DNA from: Mycobacterium kyorinense
GTDB lineage: Bacteria; Actinomycetota; Actinomycetes; Mycobacteriales; Mycobacteriaceae
DNA length: 48,184 nt
Direction of reading: 5' to 3'
Assembly (NCBI RefSeq): GCF_002101735.1
Contig: NZ_LQPE01000136.1
Span: forward strand, 1 to 48,184
Under the pieces are notes generated by a model. The model was not told the origin of the DNA. It did not search any database and worked only from the letters and a program-made list of their open reading frames with translations. Positions 6,733 to 14,922 of the stretch are shown here, piece by piece (within the stretch, counting starts at the first letter, position 1; each line of letters opens with the position of its first letter). The translations under genes and the position numbers were made by a program.

Positions 6733-7790
6733 TGGGTTTGCGGGTCGTCCAGTGGGCAACGGGATCGGTGGGCGTGGCCGCGATCAAAGGTGTGCTCGAG
6801 CATCCCGAACTCGAACTCGCCGGCTGCTGGGTGCATTCGGAAGCCAAGAGCGGCAAGGACGTCGGTGAGATCATCGGCACCCCGCCGCTCGGCGTGATCG
6901 CGACCAACAGCATCGACGACATCCTGGCGCTGGACGCCGACGCGGTGATCTACGCGCCGCTACTGCCCAACGTCGAAGAAGTCGCGGCGCTGCTGCGCTC
7001 CGGCAAGAACGTCGTCAGCCCGGTCGGCTGGTTTTACCCGAGCGAAAAGGAGGCCGCCCCGCTCGAGGTGGCCGCGCAGGCCGGCAACGCGACGCTGCAC
7101 GGCGCCGGTATCGGCCCGGGCGCGGCCACCGAACTGTTCCCGCTGCTGCTGTCGGTGATGTCCACCGGCGTCACTTTCGTTCGCTCCGAAGAGTTTTCCG
7201 ACCTCCGGACCTACGGAGCACCCGACGTGCTGCGGTATGTGATGGGGTTCGGCGGCACGCCCGACAACGCGCTATCCGGCCCGATGCAGAAACTTCTCGA
7301 CGGCGGCTTCATCCAGTCGGTTCGACTGTGCGTCGACCAGTTGGGCTTTGCCGCAGATCCCGACATCCGGTCCTGGCAGGAAGTCGCGGTGGCCACCGCG
7401 CCCATCGACTCGCCGATCGGGGTGATCGAAGCCGGCCAGGTGGCCGGGCGTCGCTTCCACTGGGAGGCGACGGTTGGCGACACGCCCGTCGTCCGCATCA
7501 CCGTCAACTGGCTGATGGGCGAGGAAAACCTCGACCCGCCATGGTCTTTCGGGCCCGCAGGAGAACGCTACGAGATCGAGGTGCGGGGCAACCCGGACAC
7601 CTTCGTCACCGTCAAGGGCTGGCAACCCGAAACCGTGGAAGAAGGTTTGAAGAGCAATCCGGGCATCGTCGCGACCGCGGCGCACTGCGTGAACGCGATT
7701 CCGGCGACCTGTGCGGCGCCGGCCGGCATCCAAAGCTTCTTCGACCTGCCGCTGATCACCGCGCGCGCCGCACCCCGGCTGAGCCGGTAA
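6732..7790 (+). CDS. NAD(P)-binding DapB-like oxidoreductase (Rv1059 type)
   Basis: A 352-residue protein starting MGLRVVQWATGSVG, a Rossmann fold with a G-x-x-G dinucleotide-binding turn at residues 11-14. It resembles the dihydrodipicolinate reductase N-terminal domain found in the 2,4-diaminopentanoate dehydrogenase-like family, abundant in mycobacteria. True DapB proteins are about 100 residues shorter, so lysine synthesis is unlikely. ATG at 6732 overlaps the fadD14 stop, and an adjacent acyl-CoA ligase suggests a role in lipid or acid catabolism, but this is inference. The substrate is unknown. Confidence 0.85.
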   Translation: MGLRVVQWATGSVGVAAIKGVLEHPELELAGCWVHSEAKSGKDVGEIIGTPPLGVIATNSIDDILALDADAVIYAPLLPNVEEVAALLRSGKNVVSPVGWFYPSEKEAAPLEVAAQAGNATLHGAGIGPGAATELFPLLLSVMSTGVTFVRSEEFSDLRTYGAPDVLRYVMGFGGTPDNALSGPMQKLLDGGFIQSVRLCVDQLGFAADPDIRSWQEVAVATAPIDSPIGVIEAGQVAGRRFHWEATVGDTPVVRITVNWLMGEENLDPPWSFGPAGERYEIEVRGNPDTFVTVKGWQPETVEEGLKSNPGIVATAAHCVNAIPATCAAPAGIQSFFDLPLITARAAPRLSR

Positions 7791-7801
7791 CGTCGCACGC
7801 G

Positions 7802-8653
7802 ATGTGTCGACTCTTTGCGCTGCACGCCGGGACCAACGTCGTTACTGCCACTTTCTGGTTGCTGGACGCCCCGGACAACCTGGAGGCGCAGAGCCGGCGA
7901 AACCCGGACGGCACCGGGCTCGGCGTGTTCGACGGTCAGGGCCGCCCGGATGTGCGCAAGCAGCCGATCGCGGCGTGGCAGGACAAAGACTTCGCCACCG
8001 AAGCCCATGAGATGACCGGCACCACGTTCGTCGCGCACGTTCGTTACGCGACCACCGGGTCGCACGACATCGTCAACACTCATCCGTTCCTGCAGGACGG
8101 CCGGATCTTCGCCCACAACGGCGTGCTCGAGGGATTGAATGTGCTCGACGAGCGGTTGCGTGAGGTCGGCACCGCCGATTTGGTGGGCGGCCAGACCGAT
8201 TCCGAGCGGGTGTTCGCGTTGATCACGGCCTCGATCCGGGGGTGCGACGGCGACGTGTCGGCCGGGCTGGTCGACGCCGTGCGTTGGCTGGCCGCCAACG
8301 TACCGATCTACGCGGTCAACGTGTTGTTGAGCACGGCCACCGACGTCTGGGCGCTGCGCTACCCCGAGTCGCACGAGCTTTATGTCCTGGACCGCCGCGA
8401 CGGCGCACCGGTTCATTTGCGCAGCAATCGGATTCGGGCGCACGCCGAGCAGCTGCGAGGCCGCGCCGCGGTGGTGTTCGCCAGTGAACCAATGGACGAC
8501 GACCCGCGATGGCAGCTGATCGCACCGGGCGAGCTGGTCCACGTCGACGCCGGACTGCAGATCCAGCGCGACGTGGTGCTGCCGGATCCGCCTCGCTACC
8601 AGCTGCAGCGCGAGGAGTTGAGCTCGGCGGTGCAGGCCGCGCAGCACTCGTGA
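7802..8653 (+). CDS. Class II glutamine amidotransferase domain protein (Rv1061 type)
   Basis: A 283-residue protein beginning MCRLFAL, placing the catalytic cysteine at residue 2 after removal of Met. Further Ntn-hydrolase signatures are FVAHVRYATTGS and the NTHPF and FAHNGVL segments that bind and position glutamine. The fold matches the YafJ/EgtC group of stand-alone class II amidotransferases. It is not in an ergothioneine cluster, so EgtC itself is unlikely. It starts 11 bases after the oxidoreductase and its stop overlaps the GTG start of the patatin gene (GTGA), making a four-gene transcription unit with fadD14 likely. The physiological substrate is unknown. Confidence 0.88.
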   Translation: MCRLFALHAGTNVVTATFWLLDAPDNLEAQSRRNPDGTGLGVFDGQGRPDVRKQPIAAWQDKDFATEAHEMTGTTFVAHVRYATTGSHDIVNTHPFLQDGRIFAHNGVLEGLNVLDERLREVGTADLVGGQTDSERVFALITASIRGCDGDVSAGLVDAVRWLAANVPIYAVNVLLSTATDVWALRYPESHELYVLDRRDGAPVHLRSNRIRAHAEQLRGRAAVVFASEPMDDDPRWQLIAPGELVHVDAGLQIQRDVVLPDPPRYQLQREELSSAVQAAQHS

Positions 8654-9504
8654 GCGCCAAACGCGCGCTGGTGTTGGCCGGCGGAGGGGTGGTCGGAATC
8701 GCCTGGGAGACAGGCATTTTGCGCGGCATTGCGGACGAGTCGCTGGATTTGGCGCAGGCGCTGCTGGACTCCGATGTGCTGGTGGGCACCTCGGCCGGTT
8801 CGACGGTCGCCGCGCAGATCAGCAGCGGGCGTAGCCTCGAGGACCTGTTCGCTGCTCAGGTCGCTGAGACGTCCTTCGAGATGGATCCCGGTGTCGGCGT
8901 CGACGACATCATGGATCTGTTCCTGGGCGCGATGGCTGAGCCGGACATGGCGCGCAAGCGACAACGGATCGGCGCCGTCGCTTTGGTGGCCGAAACCGTG
9001 CCCGAGCCGGTGCGGCGCAAGGTGATTGCCCAACGGCTGCCGTCGCACGACTGGCCGAAGCGAGACCTGCGGATCACCGCCATCGACATCGCCACCGGCG
9101 AACTTGTTGTGTTCGACCGTGATTCGGGCGTGGAGCTGGTGGACGCGGTGGCGGCCAGCTGCGCGGTGCCCGGCGCCTGGCCGCCGGTCACGGTGAACGG
9201 TCGCCGTTACATGGACGGCGGGATCGGCAGCACGATCAACCTCGAGGTTGCCGACGACTGCGACACCGCGGTGGTGCTGGTGCCCTCCGGCGTGTCGGCG
9301 CCGTCGTCGTTCGGAGCGGGACCCGCCGCGGAAATGGCGGCCTGGCGCGCTGCGACGCACGCCGTGTTCGCCGACGACGCGTCGCTGGCCGCGTTCGGGT
9401 CCAACCCGCTGGACCCGCGATGCCGCGCCGCATCGGCGATGGCCGGGCGCGCGCAGGGCCGACGGGAGGCGGCGGCCGTCGCGGACTTTTTAGGACGCGG
9501 CTGA
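8650..9504 (+). CDS. Patatin-like phospholipase (Rv1062 type)
   Basis: A 284-residue patatin-fold acyl hydrolase. The oxyanion-hole motif GGGVVG is at residues 11-16, the nucleophile elbow GTSAGS places the catalytic serine at 48, and the dyad aspartate is D189 in MDGG. The GTG at 8650 is chosen because it overlaps the upstream stop and is followed at once by the conserved first strand. No signal peptide is seen, so action on intracellular or membrane lipids is likely. Its 3' end overlaps the 3' end of the TetR gene by 15 bases, tail to tail. A second patatin of a different subgroup lies 2.9 kb downstream. Confidence 0.9.
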   Translation: MSAKRALVLAGGGVVGIAWETGILRGIADESLDLAQALLDSDVLVGTSAGSTVAAQISSGRSLEDLFAAQVAETSFEMDPGVGVDDIMDLFLGAMAEPDMARKRQRIGAVALVAETVPEPVRRKVIAQRLPSHDWPKRDLRITAIDIATGELVVFDRDSGVELVDAVAASCAVPGAWPPVTVNGRRYMDGGIGSTINLEVADDCDTAVVLVPSGVSAPSSFGAGPAAEMAAWRAATHAVFADDASLAAFGSNPLDPRCRAASAMAGRAQGRREAAAVADFLGRG

Positions 9505-10062
9505 GCCGATCAGGGACTCGAACTCGGCGATGACGTCGTCGAGTGGGGTTGTGGACCGTTGCAGTCGGCACAGAATGATCGCGCCCTCGAAGCCCGCGAT
9601 CGCCATGGTCGCCAACCGGTCGGCACGCCGCGCCTCCACGCCGTCGGCGATGATCGCCGCGACGAGCGCCTGATGCCAACGTTGGAAGATCTCCGCCACA
9701 GCGGGCTGCAGATGCTGATCGTCGGGCGAGCCGCCGACCGCTACCGAGACGACGGGACAGCCGGCATTGAAGTCGGAGTCGAGCAGGAGTTTCTTCCAAA
9801 ACTTCCCGAAGCGGCGCAGCGCGGCGATCGATCCCTGGTCGCTTGCCTTTTCGATGATGGTGCTGATGGTGTCGCCGGCGAGTGCGAGTGCCTCGGCAAT
9901 GATCTCGCTACGACCCCCCGGGAAGTGGTGGTAGACCGAGCCCCGCGGCGCCTGGCTCCGGGACAGCACCGCATCCACCGTTACCCCGCCCGCGCCCCGC
10001 TCGCGTAGCAACTCGACCGAGCTGACCAGCATCTTCTGCCGGGTGTCGGTACGGACTCCCAT
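9490..10062 (-). CDS. TetR family repressor, divergent to molybdopterin oxidoreductase
   Basis: A 190-residue TetR regulator. The N-terminal helix-turn-helix is visible (TRQKMLVSSVELLRERGAGG, then SRSQAPRGSVYHHFPGG), with the YHHF segment typical of the recognition helix. The C-terminal part looks like the LmrA/YxaF-type ligand domain. It reads away from the molybdopterin oxidoreductase, and the 62-base gap holds a perfect 9-3-9 palindrome. Autoregulation plus repression of the neighbour is therefore likely. The inducer is unknown. This gene and its target are absent from the M. tuberculosis order between Rv1062 and Rv1063c as I recall it, so they look acquired. Confidence 0.92.
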   Translation of the reverse strand: MGVRTDTRQKMLVSSVELLRERGAGGVTVDAVLSRSQAPRGSVYHHFPGGRSEIIAEALALAGDTISTIIEKASDQGSIAALRRFGKFWKKLLLDSDFNAGCPVVSVAVGGSPDDQHLQPAVAEIFQRWHQALVAAIIADGVEARRADRLATMAIAGFEGAIILCRLQRSTTPLDDVIAEFESLIGSAAS

Positions 10063-10078
10063 TGACCCTCCACGTCGC

Positions 10079-10099
10079 TATGCTATGGTGCATAGCATA
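10079..10099. promoter_or_regulatory. Perfect palindromic operator between tetR and oxidoreductase
   Basis: TATGCTATG at 10079-10087 and its exact reverse complement CATAGCATA at 10091-10099 are separated by GTG. The palindrome sits 17 bases upstream of the tetR start codon and 26 bases before the oxidoreductase ATG, so one bound dimer pair could block both promoters. It is also distinctly AT-rich against its surroundings. Size and symmetry match TetR family operators. Confidence 0.85.
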
Positions 10100-10124
10100 C
10101 CATCCGCGGAAGGGAAGCGCCGCA

Positions 10125-12374
10125 ATGACAACCGGCTGGCAGCAGACCGCCTGCATCTTGTGTGAATGCAATTGCGGCATCGTGGTGCAACTCGACGGCC
10201 GCAGGCTGGCCAAAATCCGCGGCGACAAAGAACATCCGGCATCGCGCGGCTACACCTGCAACAAGGCGTTGCGACTCGACCACTACCAGAACAACCGCAA
10301 CCGGCTGACCTCGCCGATGCGCCGACGACCCGACGGCAGCTACGAAGAAATCGACTGGGACACCGCGATTTCCGAGATCGCCGCGGCTGTCACCCACCTC
10401 CGCGACACCTACGGCGGCGACAAGATCTTCTACTACGGCGGGGGAGGACAGGGCAATCACCTCGGCGGGGCGTACAGCGGGGCGTTTCTCAAGGCCATCG
10501 GCTCTCGCTACCGCTCGAACGCGTTGGCGCAGGAGAAGACCGGCGAAGCCTGGGTCGACGCCCACCTCTACGGCGGCCACACCCGCGGCGAGTTCGAGCA
10601 CGCCGAGGTGTCGGTGTTCGTCGGCAAGAACCCGTGGATGTCGCAGAGCTTCCCCCGGGCGCGCACCGTGCTCAACGAGATCGCGAAAGATCCGCGCCGC
10701 TCGATGATCGTCGTCGACCCGGTCCTCACCGACACCGCCAAGATGGCGGACTTCCATCTACGGGTCCGTCCGGGAACCGACGTATGGTGCCTGGCCGCGA
10801 TGGCCGCCGTGCCGGTGCAGGAAAACCTGTGCAACGAAGAATTCCTGGCCCGCCACGTCACCGGCGTCGACGCCGTCCGACAGACCTTGAGCGATGTGCC
10901 CGTCGACGAGTACGCGGCGCGGTGCGGTGTCGATGCCGAGCTGTTGCGTGCTGCGACCCGGCGCATTGCTGGTGCGGACAGCGTCGCGGTGTTCGAGGAT
11001 CTCGGCATCCAGCAGGCGCCCAACAGCACGGTGTGCTCGTATCTGAACAAGATGCTGTGGATCCTGACCGGCAGCTTCGCCAAACGCGGTGGGCAGCACC
11101 TGCATTCAGCGTTCGGCCCGCTGATGCGCCACGGCACCGAAGTCGGGCGCACACCGGTGACCGGTGCTCCGCTGATCGGCGGGTTGGTGCCCAGCAACGT
11201 TGTGCCGCAAGAGATCCTGACCGATCATCCGGACCGGTTCCGTGCGATGTTCGTGGAGAGCAGCAATCCCGCGCATTCGCTGGCCGACTCGGCGGCCTGC
11301 CGCGCGGCATTCGAGTCGCTGGAACTCTTGGTGGTCATCGACGTCGCGATGACCGAAACGGCCCGGCTTGCCCACTACGTGCTGCCGGCGGCCAGCCAGT
11401 TCGAGAAGCCCGAGGCGACGTTCTTCAATCTCGAGTTCCCGCACAACACCTTTCACCTGCGCCACCCGCTGCTGGAACCGCTGCCCGGGACCCTGCCCGA
11501 GCCCGAGATCTGGGCCCGGCTGGTGCGGGCTCTCGGTGTCGTCGACGACGCCGAAATGCAACCGCTGCGAAAGGCAGCCAGAGAGGGCCGCGACGCGTAC
11601 ACGGTCGCGTTCATGCAGGCGATCGGCGAGAATCCGGCATTCCGAAAAGTGTTGCCGTATGTGCTGTATGAAACTCTCGGGCCCACCCTGCCGGACGGGC
11701 TGGCCGGTGCGGCAGCGTTGTGGGGCCTGGCTCAAAACGTTGCGCTGGCTTATCCGGATGCCGTTCGCCGCGCAGGTCATCGCGACGGCAATGCGCTGTT
11801 CGACGCAGTCCTGGAAAGCCGCTCCGGAGTGACGTTTACCGTCCACGAATACGACGACGACTTTGAGTTGATTCGCCATGCGGATCACAAGATTCATCTC
11901 GAGATGCCGGAGTTGCTTGAGGAGATCCGCCGACTGCCCGACGTACCCACCCGCCACACCACCGACGAATTTCCGATTGTGCTGTCCGCGGGTGAGCGAC
12001 GGCCGTTCACCGCCAACGACATCTTCCGCGACCCCTCATGGCGCAAACGCGACGCGCAGGGAGCACTGCGCGTCAGCGTCGAAGACGCCCAAGAACTCGG
12101 ATTGGTCGACGGCGGGCGGGCCCGGATCACGACCGCGGCCGGCAGTGCGGAGGCGAGCGTCGAGATCAGCGAGGCGATGCTGCCCGGCCATGCGTCGCTA
12201 CCCAACGGGTATGGCCTCGACTTCGTCGATGACGATGGCGCAACACTGATCCCGGGTGTCGCCGCCAATTCGCTGACCTCGACCGAATGGCGCGACGAGT
12301 ACGCGGGGACGCCGTGGCACAAGCACGTGCCGGCCCGCATCGAGGCGATCGCCAGCGCCGGATCACCCTCCTGA
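10125..12374 (+). CDS. Molybdopterin-dependent oxidoreductase with a 4Fe-4S centre
   Basis: A 749-residue member of the DMSO reductase superfamily. C10, C13, C17 (CILCECNC) and C45 (YTCNKA) give the N-terminal 4Fe-4S site. They are followed by the molybdopterin domains and a C-terminal molydopterin-dinucleotide-binding domain from about residue 640 (LSAGERRPFTAN). There is no twin-arginine signal, so it acts in the cytoplasm. At the position where formate dehydrogenases and nitrate reductases carry the Mo-ligating Cys or Sec, the segment reads NALAQEKTGEAWV without Cys, so a different ligand is implied. ATG at 10125 has GGAAGGGAAG upstream. It overlaps the 3' end of the next gene by 12 bases. 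Substrate unknown. Confidence 0.88.
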   Translation: MTTGWQQTACILCECNCGIVVQLDGRRLAKIRGDKEHPASRGYTCNKALRLDHYQNNRNRLTSPMRRRPDGSYEEIDWDTAISEIAAAVTHLRDTYGGDKIFYYGGGGQGNHLGGAYSGAFLKAIGSRYRSNALAQEKTGEAWVDAHLYGGHTRGEFEHAEVSVFVGKNPWMSQSFPRARTVLNEIAKDPRRSMIVVDPVLTDTAKMADFHLRVRPGTDVWCLAAMAAVPVQENLCNEEFLARHVTGVDAVRQTLSDVPVDEYAARCGVDAELLRAATRRIAGADSVAVFEDLGIQQAPNSTVCSYLNKMLWILTGSFAKRGGQHLHSAFGPLMRHGTEVGRTPVTGAPLIGGLVPSNVVPQEILTDHPDRFRAMFVESSNPAHSLADSAACRAAFESLELLVVIDVAMTETARLAHYVLPAASQFEKPEATFFNLEFPHNTFHLRHPLLEPLPGTLPEPEIWARLVRALGVVDDAEMQPLRKAAREGRDAYTVAFMQAIGENPAFRKVLPYVLYETLGPTLPDGLAGAAALWGLAQNVALAYPDAVRRAGHRDGNALFDAVLESRSGVTFTVHEYDDDFELIRHADHKIHLEMPELLEEIRRLPDVPTRHTTDEFPIVLSAGERRPFTANDIFRDPSWRKRDAQGALRVSVEDAQELGLVDGGRARITTAAGSAEASVEISEAMLPGHASLPNGYGLDFVDDDGATLIPGVAANSLTSTEWRDEYAGTPWHKHVPARIEAIASAGSPS

Positions 12375-13406
12375 GCTCTCGTCGTCGAGAGTCGCCGACT
12401 CCTGCGAGTCAAGGGTGTCGAGAGTCTCGCGCGCCAGCGCGCGGCCGAAGTCGATCACCTCTGCGGCGCGGTGGAATTCCAGGCTGCGACAGGCCGAGCG
12501 CGGCACCTCGATCAACAGGTCGGGGGGATACGCGGCGAGGGTGTGCCGGGCCAGAGCGGCCTGGGCGATGTCGATCGTGCGGTTCATCACCTCGAAACGG
12601 CCACCGAGTTTGGGTGCTTCGGGCTCCGCGACGGGCTCGATCGGCTGCTCGACGTCCCCTGTCTCGCTTTGAGTTTCGTCCTCGGGCATGGTGGCGCCGA
12701 ATCGGTTGAGCATGCCGTCGAACAGGGCGGTGGTGTTGCGGACCATGCGGTTCAGCCACTCGGTTGCGGGACGCGACTCGGCCTCGCGTTCGGCTTCGGA
12801 TTCGTTGCCGCTCAAGCTGACCGCGATGGTCAGATCGGCGTTGACCGCCGCGATCGGCGCCATCGGCAGTGGGTCGAGGATCCCCCCGTCGGCCAGCAGC
12901 CGGCCGTCGACGACGTGCGGGGCGATCATCCCGGGGATGGCGATCGACGCCCGGATGGCCTCGTCGACGGGACCGCGCTGCAACCACACCGACTTTCCGG
13001 CGATCAGGTCGGTCGTCACCGCGGTGTAGGGGATCGGCAGCTCCTCGATGGACGCCTCGCCGAGAATGTCGCGGACCGCGTCGAGGATCTTCTCGGCCCG
13101 CAGCACCCCCGCCGCGGTGATCGACGGGTCGAGCAGCCGCAGCACCGCGCGCTGCGTCAAGTCCTTGGCCCAGGCGGCGAAGTCGTCGAGCCGCCCGGCG
13201 GCCTGCAGGCCACCGACGAGCGCGCCCATCGACGAGCCGGCGATCCCGACGATCTCGTAACCGCGGTCGCGCAGCTCGTCGATCACCCCGATGTGGGCAT
13301 ATCCCCGCGCCCCGCCGCTGCCCAGCGCCAGCGCCACCCGCGCCCGCGACCGACCGCTCGGGCGGCGCACCTCGACCGGGGCGCGAAGGGCGTCGGTGTG
13401 GGCCAT
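12363..13406 (-). CDS. Patatin-like phospholipase, RssA/NTE type (Rv1063c type)
   Basis: A 347-residue patatin of the bacterial RssA/NTE-like subgroup: GSGGARG oxyanion motif at 29-35, GSSMG with nucleophile S59, and DGG with D173. About 130 residues after the catalytic core form a variable region with an acidic Glu/Pro-rich linker (residues about 225-255) and a helical tail. The start at 13406 (MAHTDAL) has GGAGGA immediately in front, so spacing is unusually short; a farther start at 13514 would add 36 low-complexity residues. Encoded convergently with the molybdopterin oxidoreductase. Lipid substrate is unknown. Confidence 0.87.
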   Translation of the reverse strand: MAHTDALRAPVEVRRPSGRSRARVALALGSGGARGYAHIGVIDELRDRGYEIVGIAGSSMGALVGGLQAAGRLDDFAAWAKDLTQRAVLRLLDPSITAAGVLRAEKILDAVRDILGEASIEELPIPYTAVTTDLIAGKSVWLQRGPVDEAIRASIAIPGMIAPHVVDGRLLADGGILDPLPMAPIAAVNADLTIAVSLSGNESEAEREAESRPATEWLNRMVRNTTALFDGMLNRFGATMPEDETQSETGDVEQPIEPVAEPEAPKLGGRFEVMNRTIDIAQAALARHTLAAYPPDLLIEVPRSACRSLEFHRAAEVIDFGRALARETLDTLDSQESATLDDESSGG

Positions 13407-13596
13407 TCCTCCATTTTTTACACCGTGATCCGAACCAACCGCACTCGTCGCGGGCGCCGGCCGGCACGGCGACGGCCCCGGCACCAGCACACGCCGTGCA
13501 ACACTGCCTGGCATGACGGAGCGGACCGGATTTCGGGAGTGTTGTCGGCGCTGACGCCGCCGACCTTATCCGCGCCATCCGTTCTGGAGTCTTTCC

Positions 13597-14133
13597 ATGG
13601 CTGTTGCCAACCCTGTCCTGCCGCGCCCGTCGGTGTCCGGTCCCACCCGGCTGCGGCTGCCCGATCTGCTGCAAGCCACCGACCAGGGCGCCGACGACGT
13701 GCTGTGCGGGCGCTACGACCACCTGCTGCCGCCCGGCGGGGTGCCCGTCGACCGGCGCTGGTTCGTTCGGCTGCACGGCGACGACGAGCTCGACATCTGG
13801 CTGATCAGCTGGGTGCCCGGGGAGCACACCGAGTTGCACGACCACGGCGGATCGATGGGCGCGCTGACCTTGTTGTCCGGCTCGGTCGACGAGTTCCGCT
13901 GGGACGGCGAACGGCTGCGCCGTCGTCGGCTCGACGCCGGTGACCAGGCCGGCTTCCCATTGGGCTGGGTGCACGACGTGGTGTGGGCGCCGAGCAGTGT
14001 TCCGGCCGGGCCGACGCTCAGCGTGCACGCGTATTCGCCGCCGCTGACCGTGATGTCGTATTACGAGGTCACCGCCCGCAACACGCTGCGCCGCCGGCGC
14101 GCCGAACTGACCGACCAGCCGGAGGCGCCATGA
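13597..14133 (+). CDS. Cysteine dioxygenase-type thiol dioxygenase (Rv1065 type)
   Basis: A 178-residue cupin of the type I cysteine dioxygenase family, which oxidises a thiol to its sulfinic acid with O2 and non-haem iron. The three iron ligands are visible as H81 and H83 in ELHDHGGS and H126 in GWVHDV, and the family's HAYSPP segment is at 144-149. ATG at 13597 follows TGGAGT. Its stop overlaps the ATG of a rhodanese gene (ATGA), so the two act together in sulfur handling, perhaps oxidising cysteine or a related thiol and processing the sulfane sulfur. The precise thiol is not determined by these motifs. Confidence 0.88.
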   Translation: MAVANPVLPRPSVSGPTRLRLPDLLQATDQGADDVLCGRYDHLLPPGGVPVDRRWFVRLHGDDELDIWLISWVPGEHTELHDHGGSMGALTLLSGSVDEFRWDGERLRRRRLDAGDQAGFPLGWVHDVVWAPSSVPAGPTLSVHAYSPPLTVMSYYEVTARNTLRRRRAELTDQPEAP

Positions 14134-14507
14134 GCCGCATCGACCGGGTGCTCGCCGCGGCGCGCGACCGGTTGCAGCGCCTGCCCGCCGACGAAGTGCC
14201 CGCCGCGCTGCGGCGCGGAGCGGTGCTGGTCGACATCCGGCCGCAGGCCCAGCGCGCGCAGGAAGGGGAGGTGCCGGGCGCGCTGCTGATCGAGCGCAAC
14301 GTGCTGGAATGGCGCTGCGACCCCACCAGCGACGCCCGGCTGCCGCAGGCCGTGGATGACGACGTCGAGTGGGTGATCCTGTGCTCGGAGGGCTACACCT
14401 CCAGCCTGGCGGCCGCCGCGCTGCAGGACCTGGGCCTGCACCGCGCCACCGACGTCGTCGGCGGCTACCACGCGCTGGTGGCGGCCGGGGTGCTGGCCGC
14501 TCGTTAG
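14130..14507 (+). CDS. Rhodanese-like sulfurtransferase (Rv1066 type)
   Basis: A 125-residue single-domain rhodanese. The CDC25-like signature appears as VLVDIRPQAQR and the active-site cysteine C85 is in ILCSEGYTSS, a six-residue loop CSEGYT consistent with sulfane-sulfur transfer. The conserved end GGYHAL precedes the last helix. It overlaps the thiol dioxygenase gene by four bases and is likely translated by coupling. The pair dioxygenase plus rhodanese points to thiol or persulfide catabolism. No signal sequence is seen, so it is cytoplasmic. Confidence 0.9.
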   Translation: MSRIDRVLAAARDRLQRLPADEVPAALRRGAVLVDIRPQAQRAQEGEVPGALLIERNVLEWRCDPTSDARLPQAVDDDVEWVILCSEGYTSSLAAAALQDLGLHRATDVVGGYHALVAAGVLAAR

Positions 14508-14513
14508 TTCGTC

Positions 14514-14795
14514 TCAGCCGCCGCCGGCGGCGCCTCCGCCGCTGTCACCCCCGTATACCCACCAGTCGACCGCCGGCGGTTGCGACGGCGGAGGCGGCGG
14601 CGGCGTTGGTTCGTCGGTTGCGGGATCCGCTGGGGGCGGCGCCGGAAGCGCTGCATAGCGGGCCGACGGGTCGGCCAAACCGACACAGGTGTGCGCTGCG
14701 ACGCATGTGCCGACGGTCGACACAGCGACAAAGGCCCCCGCCGCTGCCGTCGCGACCATCCTGCCGCGGACGCCGGATGCTCTTGCCCACGTCAC
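14514..14795 (-). CDS. Small secreted proline-rich protein
   Basis: A 93-residue protein starting at GTG 14795 with GGGAGAA upstream at good spacing. Residues 1-34 are a signal peptide (basic start, then MVATAAAGAFVAVSTVG). The mature part has one cysteine near its N-terminus, a central block with six consecutive prolines after ATDEPT, and ends VDWWVYGGDSGGG. It is convergent with the rhodanese gene, six bases from stop to stop. I do not recognise a family. The signal peptide plus ribosome binding site make it likely real, but low complexity limits certainty. Surface or wall location is inferred. Confidence 0.6.
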   Translation of the reverse strand: MTWARASGVRGRMVATAAAGAFVAVSTVGTCVAAHTCVGLADPSARYAALPAPPPADPATDEPTPPPPPPSQPPAVDWWVYGGDSGGGAAGGG

Positions 14796-14922
14796 CTGTT
14801 TCTCCCTTCACGGGACCCCCGAACCGCTCATGTTGCCACCGGCTGGACCGGTGCGATACGGATTCGAGCAGACGTAACGTCGTGGTGAGGTCACCGAAAC
14901 AGTTGGGGGCCGGCGCGGATCC

